From contig NZ_BPFA01000030.1 in NCBI RefSeq assembly GCF_019655055.1, forward strand, positions 1 to 64,000: a stretch of DNA of 64,000 bases, given 5' to 3'. Made by a program: the position numbers and the translations under genes. Positions within the stretch are counted from its first letter, which is position 1; each line of letters begins with the position of its first letter. The notes beneath the pieces were generated by a model that saw only the letters and a list, made by a program, of their open reading frames with translations, searched no databases and was not told the DNA's origin. Positions 53,366 through 62,302 of this stretch are shown in pieces. The DNA is from Shewanella sp. MBTL60-112-B2. Lineage in GTDB: Bacteria > Pseudomonadota > Gammaproteobacteria > Enterobacterales > Shewanellaceae.

Positions 53366-54139
53366 TTATACCTCCGACGCTTTTAATTTTTTAAAGAAGG
53401 CTTCGAAACCTTCAGTGCCAAACCAGAACTGAATCGAGCGTTGTACACCGCGGCCTGTCATAGTTGCGCCGCTCACTGCATCAATAGCGTGAACATCGCC
53501 TTCTTTAGCACCACCTTTAACCACTTTGAAAGAGACCTTGCCCTTCTCGTCAAAGATCTGCTTGTTATGCCATTGATTGGTCCACTCAGGATCGTTAAGG
53601 AAGTCACCGATACCCGGGGTTTCACCGTGCTCATAAAACACCACATTTTCGATGGTATTTAAATCAGGTTTCACCGCGATAAAGCCATAAACCATTGACC
53701 ACAAGCCTTTGCCGTAGATCGGTAGAACCACGCTGGTGAGCTTGCCGCTATCGTCAAAGACTTTAAACACGCGCACTTGATTAGCACGGGTTTTGATCTT
53801 GGCTTTATCTTGCTTTTTCTCAAGCTTGATTGAAGTTTCAGGGTTAATCGACGCCATGCGTGGATCAAAGTCCATCACAGTTGCGTCACTCTGTGCTTCA
53901 CCGCTATCGAGTGAAACCAAAAATGGCTTAACGTCTTTAGCAAATAAGGCTCTGAAATCTTGACCACTTAGGTCTACATCCGCCGCTATCAGAACGTTAC
54001 GCATCAGTTCATCACGCTTCTTAACTAACTTGCGCTCTTTAAGGACTTCTGCGGTACCTGTGATCATAAATGAACACAATAAACATAGGGTCACGGTAAA
54101 AATCATGGTGCCCATAAAAGAATCTTTCTTAAGTGCCAT
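53366..54139 (-). CDS. nqrC: Na+-translocating NADH:quinone reductase subunit C
   Basis: NqrC carries a covalently bound FMN in the periplasm. The 257-residue protein has one N-terminal membrane helix (about 8-28) and a soluble domain with the flavinylation motif SGATMT, placing the FMN-threonine at 226. The ATG at 54139 shares a base with the stop codon of the small ORF upstream (TAATG). An in-frame extension to 54178 runs through that ORF and is not family-like. ApbE, which attaches the FMN, is not encoded in this window. Confidence 0.96.
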   Translation of the reverse strand: MALKKDSFMGTMIFTVTLCLLCSFMITGTAEVLKERKLVKKRDELMRNVLIAADVDLSGQDFRALFAKDVKPFLVSLDSGEAQSDATVMDFDPRMASINPETSIKLEKKQDKAKIKTRANQVRVFKVFDDSGKLTSVVLPIYGKGLWSMVYGFIAVKPDLNTIENVVFYEHGETPGIGDFLNDPEWTNQWHNKQIFDEKGKVSFKVVKGGAKEGDVHAIDAVSGATMTGRGVQRSIQFWFGTEGFEAFFKKLKASEV

Positions 54140-54297
54140 TACGCTTTCTTCTCCGTATTGACCTGACGACTCGCACACTTTGGCGTCCGATAGATGACGT
54201 ATTCAAATATCGTTTCCCAAATATTGGCAATTAACATCACTGGCAATGCTGAAAATGAAGCGCTGCCTCTATGCATAGAATTAGCTCTATTATCCAT
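54139..54297 (-). CDS. Small ORF between nqrB and nqrC, coupled to both
   Basis: A 52-codon frame fills the gap between nqrB and nqrC. Its ATG overlaps the nqrB end (ATGGATAA), a GGAGG lies 10 bp upstream inside nqrB, and its TAA overlaps the nqrC ATG (TAATG). The peptide has a hydrophobic-amphipathic stretch (ALPVMLIANIWETIFEYVIY, residues 17-36) followed by a basic tail with one Cys. I do not recognise it. nqrB and nqrC normally adjoin, so this is an extra gene or an insertion that has kept the reading coupled. Confidence 0.55.
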   Translation of the reverse strand: MDNRANSMHRGSASFSALPVMLIANIWETIFEYVIYRTPKCASRQVNTEKKA

Positions 54298-55501
54298 GAC
54301 GTTTAAGCCTCCGCTTGATGTTAGCCTTGGCTACCAGATAGTCGAAAATCGGTGCCCATAGGTTAGCGAACAAGATGGCAAGCATGATGCCTTCAGGCAT
54401 TTTCGGGTTAACTACACGGATAAGTACGGTCATAAAACCAATTAGTAATCCGTAAGCGACTTTACCTTTACGGGTATATGAGGTGGTTACCGGATCGGTT
54501 GCCATAAACATCATACCCAAAGCAAAACCACCGGTGACCAAATGCCATGTCCAAGGCATTGCGAACATATCGTTTTTGCTTGAACCAATCACATTGAACA
54601 TTGTGGCGGTTAAGATCATGCCAAACAGTACGCCAGCAACAATGCGCCAGTCAGCTAAACGAGTCAGAATTAAGAAACCGCCACCTATCAATAAGGCTAA
54701 AGTACTGGTTTCACCAATTGCACCAAGGGTAAAGCCGAAGAAAGCGTTCCACCAGTTAGGGTCGCTAAAGGCGTTAAACCAAGCGTAATCAGCAAAGCTC
54801 ACTTTGCCCGCAGCGGTTTGCATTAAGGTGGTTGCGCCAGAGAAACCGTCAACCGCGACTAGCTGACTTACCGCTGTCACTTGTGATGGGTAGGCAAAAT
54901 AGATAAATGCCAAACCAGCTAAAGCTGGGTTTAAGAAGTTGTAGCCCATGCCACCAAAGACTTCTTTTGCCATGATCACACCAAAGGTAATACCCATGGC
55001 AACCAACCAAAGCGGAGTCGAAACAGGTAAAATCAAGGTGAACAATAATGCGGTAACAAAGAAGCCTTCATGAAGCTCCTGCCCACGCACTTTGGCAAAC
55101 ACCATTTCCCAAAATAAACTAACAGCTAAAGCCGTTAGATAAATAGGTGCATAAAAGCTCAGACCATAAGCAAATAAACCTGCAATACCGGTTTGCTCGC
55201 TAAGGCCGCCAAAGACAAAGTTAAAAATCGCTAGTTGCCACACATCAGCTGTTGCTAGGCCTGACGCCACAGCAATCTGCGCTTGCAAACCTATGTTGTA
55301 CATACCAAACAAAATGGCAGGCAATAAACATAAGCCAACAATTGTCATAGTACGTTTTACATCAATCGCATCACGAATGTGCACCTTACCCTGCGTGCTA
55401 CGACCGTGTGCAATCAGCAGTGAGCTTAAATAGCCCTTAACTGAGCTGCCCGGCGCATAATAATCCTCTTGGATATCAGGCTTTTTATCTTGCTGACTCA
55501 T
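54290..55501 (-). CDS. nqrB: Na+-translocating NADH:quinone reductase subunit B
   Basis: NqrB is the main membrane subunit; it carries a covalent FMN and riboflavin and forms the Na+ channel. The 403-residue protein has about ten helices and the flavinylation motif SGATTL, with the FMN-threonine at 224. It ends in a basic tail. Its ATG overlaps the nqrA stop codon. It covers the start of the small ORF by 8 bp. Confidence 0.97.
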   Translation of the reverse strand: MSQQDKKPDIQEDYYAPGSSVKGYLSSLLIAHGRSTQGKVHIRDAIDVKRTMTIVGLCLLPAILFGMYNIGLQAQIAVASGLATADVWQLAIFNFVFGGLSEQTGIAGLFAYGLSFYAPIYLTALAVSLFWEMVFAKVRGQELHEGFFVTALLFTLILPVSTPLWLVAMGITFGVIMAKEVFGGMGYNFLNPALAGLAFIYFAYPSQVTAVSQLVAVDGFSGATTLMQTAAGKVSFADYAWFNAFSDPNWWNAFFGFTLGAIGETSTLALLIGGGFLILTRLADWRIVAGVLFGMILTATMFNVIGSSKNDMFAMPWTWHLVTGGFALGMMFMATDPVTTSYTRKGKVAYGLLIGFMTVLIRVVNPKMPEGIMLAILFANLWAPIFDYLVAKANIKRRLKRHG

Positions 55502-56862
55502 TACCCTTCCCTCTCAATAATCTCTAAACAAGCACGTAGTTCTTTACCGAAGTCGTACTTGCCTGGGCACACAAATGTACACAATGCTAAATCTTCTTCA
55601 TCAAGCTCTAACGCACCGAGCTGCTGCGCTTCATCAGTGTCACGTACCACTAAATCTCTGACTAAGAGAGTCGGTAAGATATCCAGTGGCATCACGCGGT
55701 CAAGCTGACCAAACGCCATCATAGCGCGGGCAGAGCCGCCTGTATGAGTGGTGAAATCAAATAGTTGCTTAGCGCCTTTTAAACGAGACGTTACCGCGCG
55801 GGTAATGGAGAATTTCTTTGAACCGCCACGTACCCAAGGGAGTACTTGGTGCTTAGCATCTTCTTGCAATACGCTAACTTGGTTATGGAAACGGCCAAGG
55901 AAATCAAGTGGTCCAGTCGCTGTATGACCAGATAGCAAAGAGCCTGAAACCACGCGAGAGAAGCCTTCTTTGAGCTCTCCCGCAGTTACTTCAGATAGCT
56001 TTGACCCTGCTTGTATACGTACTAGACGCGGATTAATCACATCAGGACCTGCCAATGCCACGATGCGGTCGCTATAAATCTCACCCGTTAGGAATAGCTT
56101 ACCGTAGACGATTACGTCTTGATAACCAAGGTGCCACACTGGGCGCTCAAGGCTTGCAGGTAAAATGAAATGGATATGGGTGCCCACATTGCCAGCAGGG
56201 TGCACACCAGCAAAGTAGTGATTGCTGACTTTAGGTAAGTCATGACCAGGTAGTGGCTCGCCTTGCTCCTGGCATAAGTGAACCTTACCATCGGTAAGCT
56301 GACTCAATACCTGTAAACCCGCCGCAAAGGCCTCGGTCTGCTCAGCAATCACCAGTCTTGGTTCTGCGGCCAATGGATTGGTGTCCATTGCGCTAACGAA
56401 AATACCGGCTGGGCTACTGTCTAATTGAGGAACTTTAGAAAAAGGACGAGTACGTAGCGCGGTCCACAAACCACTCTCTACGAGTTTATCTTGTACGGCT
56501 TGACGGCTTAAAGAAGCGATATCTTTGCATGGAGTGAAATGCTTTGCTTCGGCGCCATCACATTCAATAACGATTGATTGGAAAAGTCTGCGTTCGCCTC
56601 GGTTAATGGCAATGACTTTACCGCTAGCGGGCGCGGTATAAATAACGCCAGGCGTTTTCTTATCTTCAAAAAGCGCTTGCCCCTTTTGAACACTATCACC
56701 CACCTCAACTAGCATTGTTGGTTTTAAACCAACATATTCCTCTCCGAGCAAGGCAACATGAGACGTTTTAGGTCCATCATGGATCACTTGAGAAGGCTCA
56801 CCAGCTATGGGTACATCTAAGCCTTTTTTTATCGTTATCACTTGGTTTGAGTAACCTGCCAT
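55501..56862 (-). CDS. nqrA: Na+-translocating NADH:quinone reductase subunit A
   Basis: NqrA is the cytoplasmic subunit that contacts quinone. The protein has VITIKKGLDVPIAG, VALLGEEYVGLKP, VQKGQALFEDKK and PASGKVIAINRGERR at the N-terminus, and a C-terminus with CTFVCPGKYDFGKELRACLEIIE, all family features. The start is uncertain: ATG at 56862 gives 453 residues, a GTG 7 codons later gives the usual 446, and a TTG at 56874 would add four. It leads the operon and is overlapped by nqrB. Confidence 0.96.
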   Translation of the reverse strand: MAGYSNQVITIKKGLDVPIAGEPSQVIHDGPKTSHVALLGEEYVGLKPTMLVEVGDSVQKGQALFEDKKTPGVIYTAPASGKVIAINRGERRLFQSIVIECDGAEAKHFTPCKDIASLSRQAVQDKLVESGLWTALRTRPFSKVPQLDSSPAGIFVSAMDTNPLAAEPRLVIAEQTEAFAAGLQVLSQLTDGKVHLCQEQGEPLPGHDLPKVSNHYFAGVHPAGNVGTHIHFILPASLERPVWHLGYQDVIVYGKLFLTGEIYSDRIVALAGPDVINPRLVRIQAGSKLSEVTAGELKEGFSRVVSGSLLSGHTATGPLDFLGRFHNQVSVLQEDAKHQVLPWVRGGSKKFSITRAVTSRLKGAKQLFDFTTHTGGSARAMMAFGQLDRVMPLDILPTLLVRDLVVRDTDEAQQLGALELDEEDLALCTFVCPGKYDFGKELRACLEIIEREG

Positions 56863-56896
56863 CACTAAAATCAACCGTTAAAATTTTGGATACCCA

Positions 56897-56926
56897 ATAG
56901 TAAATGTTTGTTAACTAATATTCCAA
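56897..56926 (-). promoter_or_regulatory. Possible nqr operon promoter
   Basis: On the minus strand TTGGAA (56921-56926) and TACTAT (56897-56902) are 18 bp apart, about 35 bp upstream of nqrA. Matches are only moderate. Confidence 0.3.
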
Positions 56927-57192
56927 GTTAGACTTCACACTTTCCTGCCAAAGTTGTAAGTTACCAACAAAAAATACCTACATACGACTAAATTTCGTGA
57001 CGCAGATTCAAAATCATAGCGTTAATAAGTATTTATGTAGTTTTACCACGAACATAAGTTCCAACGTGCACACCCACCCGCAACATCAAGGAAGCAATCA
57101 CCCAAAAACAAAACCCAAAATAATTAAAGACTTGCAACCAAATAACGCCAAATGCGCGGCGAAAATACATTTAAAACAACTCAGCAACCAAA
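56927..57192. other. Skewed A/C-rich stretch between nqrA and nfeD
   Basis: The plus strand from about 57050 to 57190 is rich in A and C and poor in G (its complement rich in T and G). No gene was recognised. A 12-bp perfect palindrome TGTAATATTACA lies just beyond at 57202-57213. Confidence 0.35.
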
Positions 57193-57522
57193 TCAACAGC
57201 TTGTAATATTACACAAATTAAAAAAACACCAACAAAAATGTGAACCATCGCCATTATCAAGATTAATATTCATGCTCCTGTCGCTATCAAATGAAACAAA
57301 TATCTGCCTTGCTTCAGAGTCACTAAATTCATCCATACGGTTAGCTTCAACCGATGAGTCTGTCAGCCAATAAACTGCACTGTTAAAATAAGCACTAGCT
57401 GCTTGGTTTTCTCTATTTAATCGCGATAAAACGGCCAACTGGTCGCAACACTGCAATCTAAACTGTAATCTAAACTGTAATCTCAGCATCAATACCGCTA
57501 AAGCTGCACTAAACTTAACCAT
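57193..57522 (-). CDS. Hypothetical protein, doubtful
   Basis: This is a 109-codon frame in an otherwise empty 680-bp gap. It has a signal-like start (AALAVLML) followed by LQFRLQFRLQ, which comes from a 12-bp DNA repeat (AATCTAAACTGT, about 57454-57482). An acidic C-terminal half includes DSDRSMNINLDNGDG and several cysteines. No good ribosome site precedes the ATG. It may be a lineage-specific secreted protein or a chance frame. Confidence 0.28.
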   Translation of the reverse strand: MVKFSAALAVLMLRLQFRLQFRLQCCDQLAVLSRLNRENQAASAYFNSAVYWLTDSSVEANRMDEFSDSEARQIFVSFDSDRSMNINLDNGDGSHFCWCFFNLCNITSC

Positions 57523-57546
57523 AAGGCTGAATATTGGTTATTTATT

Positions 57547-59043
57547 TTGCTATTAAACAAACTGCCCACCTTTGGATCATTGCTACTGGTTACAGTTTTA
57601 CTGCAACTGTGTTTTTGTTGCGCCGCAAGCTACGCCAATACAGCTCAACAGCCAAATATTAAGCCTCGGCCACAAGTCGTGGTCTTGGAGTTTGAGGGGG
57701 CTATCGGCCCAGCCACCAGCGAATACTTAACCCATGGTATCGATCAGGCAAACGCAAGCTCGGCACTCGGAAATAGCGAGATAGAGCTCATTGTTATTGT
57801 GATGGACACACCTGGTGGCCTTGTCTCCAGCCTAAGAGATATCAATCAAAGCATTTTAAACTCCGAAGTCCCCATCGCTTGTTTGGTCGCGCCGCCTGGA
57901 GCGAGAGCGGCCAGTGCTGGCACCTATATTCTTTACGCATGTCATATTGCAGCCATGGCTGATGCCACGACTCTAGGCGCGGCGACGCCTGTCAGCATTG
58001 GCCCAGGCAGTGCCCCTACTCCTGCGCCCAAACAAGATCCCAAAGACGATAAAGAGCCCGCTCCGGCCACGCCCAGCGCCATGGAGAAGAAAATTCTCAA
58101 TGATGCCATCGCCTATATACGAGCGCTGGCACAGCTTCGCGGCCGTAATGAGCAATGGGCAGAGCTCGCAGTAAAAGAAGCTGCAACCCTCACCGCAAAA
58201 GAAGCCCTCGAGATGAACGTCATTAATCTCATCAGCCCTGATGCGCCGCGACTAGTCAACGAGCTCACTGGCTGGCAAGTTGAGATAGACAATCAGCAAC
58301 TGACATTGGCTTTAGATAATGCCGAGTTACATTATTTAAAACCCGATTGGCGCAACCGTATCATTTCGACGATCACCAACCCCAATGTCGCTTACATTTT
58401 AATGTTGATCGGAATTTACGGCATTTTGCTGGAATTCTATAGCCCCGGCATCGGGATTGCGGGGATCACTGGTGCCATTAGCTTACTGGTTGCCCTCTAT
58501 GCGTTTCAGATGTTACCGATTAGCTATGCCGGACTCGGACTTTTACTACTAGGACTGGCATTAATCACTATCGAATCTTTTGCCCCCAGCTTTGGTATTT
58601 TTGGCTTAGGAGGCATTGCAGCCTTTGCCATTGGATCGCTGTTTTTACTCGATACCGAAACCGATCACTTTGTCCTTTCTCTTCCACTCGTTGCCGCCGT
58701 TTCGGTCGCTGTCACCCTAATGTCCATGCTAGTGCTAGGCACATTATGGCGAAACCGCAAATCGCCCATCGTCAGTGGTGATGGCCAGATAGTGGGTCAA
58801 ACAGCATTGGTGGTCGATGACTTTACCCCTTCAGCTGAACAGATGAATGCGGCAGAGAGCAGCGCTTCTGCAAGCCGTCCTCTTAAACACAGCGGCTTTG
58901 TGCTGCTCAATGGTGAGATCTGGGCGGCGAGTTCAGACTATCCGCTTAAAAAGGCGCAACAGGTGACTGTAGTGATACGTCACGACCTTTCATTAGAGGT
59001 CAAACTAACCCCTGCTTCTCATCAAGAAGTACTAAATAGCTAA
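57547..59043 (+). CDS. NfeD family membrane-bound ClpP-type serine protease
   Basis: This is the long form of NfeD (the 1510-N type), which cleaves hydrophobic C-termini of stomatin-like partners. The 498-residue protein has a signal/anchor (about 10-30) and a ClpP-like domain with the oxyanion loop TPGGLV (about 88-93) and nucleophile Ser123 in RAASAGTYI. Four membrane helices (about 275-405) and a C-terminal OB-fold NfeD domain complete it. Frame analysis gives a TTG start at 57547 with a weak ribosome site, so the N-terminus is uncertain. The slipin gene follows after 10 bp. Confidence 0.9.
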   Translation: MLLNKLPTFGSLLLVTVLLQLCFCCAASYANTAQQPNIKPRPQVVVLEFEGAIGPATSEYLTHGIDQANASSALGNSEIELIVIVMDTPGGLVSSLRDINQSILNSEVPIACLVAPPGARAASAGTYILYACHIAAMADATTLGAATPVSIGPGSAPTPAPKQDPKDDKEPAPATPSAMEKKILNDAIAYIRALAQLRGRNEQWAELAVKEAATLTAKEALEMNVINLISPDAPRLVNELTGWQVEIDNQQLTLALDNAELHYLKPDWRNRIISTITNPNVAYILMLIGIYGILLEFYSPGIGIAGITGAISLLVALYAFQMLPISYAGLGLLLLGLALITIESFAPSFGIFGLGGIAAFAIGSLFLLDTETDHFVLSLPLVAAVSVAVTLMSMLVLGTLWRNRKSPIVSGDGQIVGQTALVVDDFTPSAEQMNAAESSASASRPLKHSGFVLLNGEIWAASSDYPLKKAQQVTVVIRHDLSLEVKLTPASHQEVLNS

Positions 59044-59053
59044 GGAACCGAAT

Positions 59054-59830
59054 ATGGAACCCATCCTCAGTAATGGCAGCGTGTTTATAGGCATATTGAC
59101 CTTCCTACTCGTCGGCTTACTCGTGAGCATGTTTAAGATCCTAAGGGAGTATGAGCGTGGCGTGATCTTCCTATTAGGCCGTTTTTATCAAGTGAAAGGG
59201 CCGGGACTCATTATCGTGATCCCCATAGTGCAACAGATGGTGCGAGTCGATTTACGTACCGTAGTGATGGATGTACCGACTCAGGATGTGATCAGTCGTG
59301 ATAACGTTTCGGTACGAGTCAACGCGGTGATCTATTTTAGGGTGATCGATGCTCAAAAAGCGATTATCAATGTAGAGGATTTCTTACAGGCAACCTCGCA
59401 GCTTGCCCAAACCACCCTGCGCTCGGTACTTGGTCAACATGAACTCGATGAGATGCTAGCCAACAGAGAGATGCTCAATACCGATATTCAGGCCATTTTG
59501 GATACCCGTACCGATGGCTGGGGCATAAAAGTCTCTAACGTCGAGATCAAACATGTGGATCTGAATGAAACCATGATACGCGCAATTGCTAGGCAGGCCG
59601 AAGCAGAGCGTACGCGTCGAGCAAAAGTAATTCATGCCTCCGGTGAGATGGAAGCCTCAGCTAAACTGGTAGAAGCAGCAGAAAAGCTATCAACCGAACC
59701 TAACGCGATATTGCTGCGTTATCTGCAAACGCTTACCGAAATAGCAGGCGAGAAAAACTCCACCATACTGTTTCCCCTGCCCATGGATCTACTCAAAGGC
59801 GTGCTAGGCAAACAAGATAAAAAGCCCTAA
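59054..59830 (+). CDS. Slipin family (stomatin-like, SPFH) membrane protein
   Basis: The 258-residue protein has an N-terminal membrane hairpin (about 10-28) and the SPFH domain: EYERGVIFLLGRFYQVKGPG, VDLRTVVMDVPTQDVISRDNV and IKHVDLNETMIRAIARQAEAERTRRAKVIHA. SPFH proteins form large membrane-associated ring assemblies. The nfeD-slipin operon is conserved in bacteria and archaea. The stop codon lies inside the first unit of a 14-bp tandem array. Confidence 0.95.
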   Translation: MEPILSNGSVFIGILTFLLVGLLVSMFKILREYERGVIFLLGRFYQVKGPGLIIVIPIVQQMVRVDLRTVVMDVPTQDVISRDNVSVRVNAVIYFRVIDAQKAIINVEDFLQATSQLAQTTLRSVLGQHELDEMLANREMLNTDIQAILDTRTDGWGIKVSNVEIKHVDLNETMIRAIARQAEAERTRRAKVIHASGEMEASAKLVEAAEKLSTEPNAILLRYLQTLTEIAGEKNSTILFPLPMDLLKGVLGKQDKKP

Positions 59831-59924
59831 GACTTTGCAGCTAAGTCCATACATCTAAGCCCTTACAGCTAAGTCTTTACAACTAAGCCCTTACATCTAA
59901 GCCCTTACATCTAAGCCCTGCAAT
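59827..59924. repeat. Seven-copy 14-bp tandem repeat starting in the slipin stop codon
   Basis: Units of 14 bp run head to tail from 59827 to 59924. The consensus is CTAAGYCYTTACAT; two adjacent units (59883-59896 and 59897-59910) are identical, and the outer ones have drifted. The TAA of the slipin gene is bases 2-4 of unit 1. Confidence 0.92.
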
Positions 59925-59945
59925 CAAAAGCCGAGTCTCAGGTAC

Positions 59946-59985
59946 AAAAAAGCCCTCAATTATAACCAGATAATCGAGGGCTTTT
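59946..59985 (-). terminator. Intrinsic terminator of the DAACS symporter gene
   Basis: AAAAGCCCTC pairs with GAGGGCTTTT around an 18-nt loop, with a T-run on the minus strand. It lies 18 bp after the stop codon and could also stop nfeD-slipin transcripts. Confidence 0.75.
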
Positions 59986-60003
59986 AGCAGAAAAGATTAA
60001 GCG

Positions 60004-61302
60004 TTAGCTGTTAGCTTTTACTTGAACAGGCTCAGCTGCAATTTCTGTTTCTGGGTTAAACTTATCGATAACCACAGCACAAACCGCATCGCCAGTAATG
60101 TTTAGTGTCGTTCTGATCATGTCAAACACACGGTCAAGAGCAAACAATAGTGGTAGACCTTCAATTGGAATACCTGCCGCAACTAATACCGCAATCACTA
60201 GGAACGATGGACCTGGCACACCAGCTTGACCAATTGCGCCCAGTGTCGATGTGAAGATAATTGCTACATAAGCCGCAAGACCTAGCTCTACATTGAACAT
60301 TTGAGCAAAGAATACCGCAACTAGACCGTAATAGATCGCGTTACCGCTCATGTTAATGGTTGCACCTAAAGGCAGTACGAATGCAGCTGTAGACTTAGAT
60401 ACGCCTAACTCTTTCTCACACACTTCGATGTTAACTGGCAACGCCGCCATAGATGATGCAGTAGACATAGCCAATGCTTGAGGCTTCTTCATTGCCGATA
60501 GGAACTTGCCAACCGGAACATTAGAGAAGAACTTCACCATCAATGGGAAGAAGATAAAGCCGTAGATCAAGATAGCCGCAACATAAACTAGGAATAGGTT
60601 AAGCACTACAGTCAATGACTGGAAGCCAAAAGTACCCACTGAGTCAGCCATCAAACCAAACACACCAATTGGAGCAATCAACATCACAATGTTAATCATC
60701 CAAATAAAGGCTTCAACAATAGTATTAAGTGCAGAAGTAATCGGCTTAGCAGCTTCTTGATTAACTTTAGTCAGCGCGATACCAAAGAAGATACAGAACA
60801 CTAAGATCTGTAGAATGTTACCACCTGTTAGCGCCTCAAAAACGTTAGTAGGGATCATTCCGATAATCGTATCAGCAACGCCTGGCAAAGCGCCCTGCTC
60901 TGCAGTTACCGCAGCTAGACCAACGCTATGCTGTGAGAAGTCCATGCCAACACCTGGCTGGAAAAACTCACCCATAACCAATGCTAAGGTCACAGCTAAT
61001 GCCGAAGTTGCCATGAAGAAACTGATAGTACCAATACCCACTTTACCTGCAGACGGACCTGCACCTAAGCTTGCAGCACCGGCAATAATCGAAACAGCAA
61101 CTAGAGGGATCACCAACATCTTAATCAAATGGATAAAAAATGTTCCTAGCGGAGCGAAGATAGAAGCATCCTCTCCCATCATCACACCCACGAGCGCACC
61201 CAGCACCATGGCTACAACCACTTGGAATCCAATGTTCTTATAAAACTTTTTCTTTGTGTTCAACACCCTAGCTCCATCACTGACTATTTTATTAAGAGGC
61301 AT
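60004..61302 (-). CDS. Dicarboxylate/amino acid:cation symporter (DAACS family)
   Basis: This is a predicted Na+- or H+-coupled importer of glutamate, aspartate or C4-dicarboxylates. The 432-residue protein has eight helices and two hairpin loops typical of GltPh-like carriers. Motifs include MSTASSMAALPVNIE in hairpin 1 (the serine-rich loop), PLGATINMSGNAIYYG in helix 7 (the NMDGT-type motif, here NMSG), and LDRVFDMIRTTLNITGDAVCAVV in helix 8. The AAGGGG site supports the ATG at 61302. A 7-bp direct repeat spans the stop codon (60003-60016). Confidence 0.92.
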   Translation of the reverse strand: MPLNKIVSDGARVLNTKKKFYKNIGFQVVVAMVLGALVGVMMGEDASIFAPLGTFFIHLIKMLVIPLVAVSIIAGAASLGAGPSAGKVGIGTISFFMATSALAVTLALVMGEFFQPGVGMDFSQHSVGLAAVTAEQGALPGVADTIIGMIPTNVFEALTGGNILQILVFCIFFGIALTKVNQEAAKPITSALNTIVEAFIWMINIVMLIAPIGVFGLMADSVGTFGFQSLTVVLNLFLVYVAAILIYGFIFFPLMVKFFSNVPVGKFLSAMKKPQALAMSTASSMAALPVNIEVCEKELGVSKSTAAFVLPLGATINMSGNAIYYGLVAVFFAQMFNVELGLAAYVAIIFTSTLGAIGQAGVPGPSFLVIAVLVAAGIPIEGLPLLFALDRVFDMIRTTLNITGDAVCAVVIDKFNPETEIAAEPVQVKANS

Positions 61303-61841
61303 AAATACCCCTTTGTTTATTTAATAACAAAGTAACACGCTAAATTGGCAATTAATGTGATTCACTAACGAGTTATGACCCAATTCGATAATTAGCGAAA
61401 TTTATTCGACCTAGCTTGAATAATCCTCAAAAAAACCAGCCATAAAAAACAGAAAATGCATTAATCAAATTCCAGTGTTACAAAATATAGAGTCATAACA
61501 ACTACAGGGCAACTTTGCACACAGATAAATAACACAATATTGTTCAATGCCTTAACTCATCACCTAAAAATCATCCAATACTCATCTTAGTAAGCAAAAT
61601 CACATTAAGCTCAGATCTGTTCAGCTTGATAGTTTTGCTTTCAGCAGTCCTATCTGTTATTTCAGCCCTAACAGCAAAAAAACCGCCACACTACACATTA
61701 TTACCTAGCGTTTACTCGGGCCAACAGACTAAATACTGACTATTATTAACTATGGACTTAGTCATTTTATCCAGCCTGTTTTAGCAAGAGTAAAATGACT
61801 TGCTAATGATATTTGAGCTTATTTTTACAGAGGGTATTATT
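61303..61841. other. Divergent promoter region, nothing else recognised
   Basis: About 540 bp of AT-rich sequence between the leftward symporter gene and the rightward universal stress gene. Promoters for both should lie here; no operator was assigned. Confidence 0.35.
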
Positions 61842-62285
61842 ATGCGTACTCGCCAAATCTTATGCCCAACAGACTTCTCTGAAACGGCCTCTCACGCTCT
61901 AAGCTACGCCATAGAGATGGCAAACTTGTATCAAGTGAATATCCGTTTGCTACATGTTATGAGTAAACCTTATGGAGAGCACAATTACGGTATTGTGGTA
62001 GAAAGTATTGCCGAACTGGAGGCTCAGCTTGAAGCTTACTCAAACGAAAAACTCGATGCGCTAGTTAAGGAAATTGAACCACAATTAAATACTCCACTAC
62101 AGGTTAATACTGCCGTTAGGAGTGGTGATACCTTTGCACAGATTTTGGAGGACAGTGTTGAAAATGACGTTGGTATGATAGTTATCGCAAGTCACGGCCA
62201 TACAGGGCTTTCTCATATGCTCAATCCTAACGTCTCAGAACAGTTAGCAAATAAAGCCAAATGCCCTGTGTTCGTGGTTAAGTGA
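61842..62285 (+). CDS. Universal stress protein (UspA family)
   Basis: The 147-residue protein starts RTRQILCPTDFSETASHALSYA and has the UspA-like nucleotide-binding fold. The C-terminal ASHGHTGLSHMLNPNVSEQLANKAKCPVFVV resembles the ATP-binding GHxG-(9x)-GS motif, with GHTG kept but the second glycine-serine replaced by NPNVSE. The ATG at 61842 follows GAGGG at about 8 bp; an in-frame ATG at 61800 would add 14 hydrophobic residues and is less likely. Role is stress response by family, unspecific. Confidence 0.9.
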   Translation: MRTRQILCPTDFSETASHALSYAIEMANLYQVNIRLLHVMSKPYGEHNYGIVVESIAELEAQLEAYSNEKLDALVKEIEPQLNTPLQVNTAVRSGDTFAQILEDSVENDVGMIVIASHGHTGLSHMLNPNVSEQLANKAKCPVFVVK

Positions 62286-62302
62286 TCCAAAGAAGGTTCG
62301 AG

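Noticed and set aside
59827..59924. CRISPR-like look of regular short repeats
   Set aside because: The 14-bp units are directly adjacent with no spacers and there are no cas genes; it is a tandem array.
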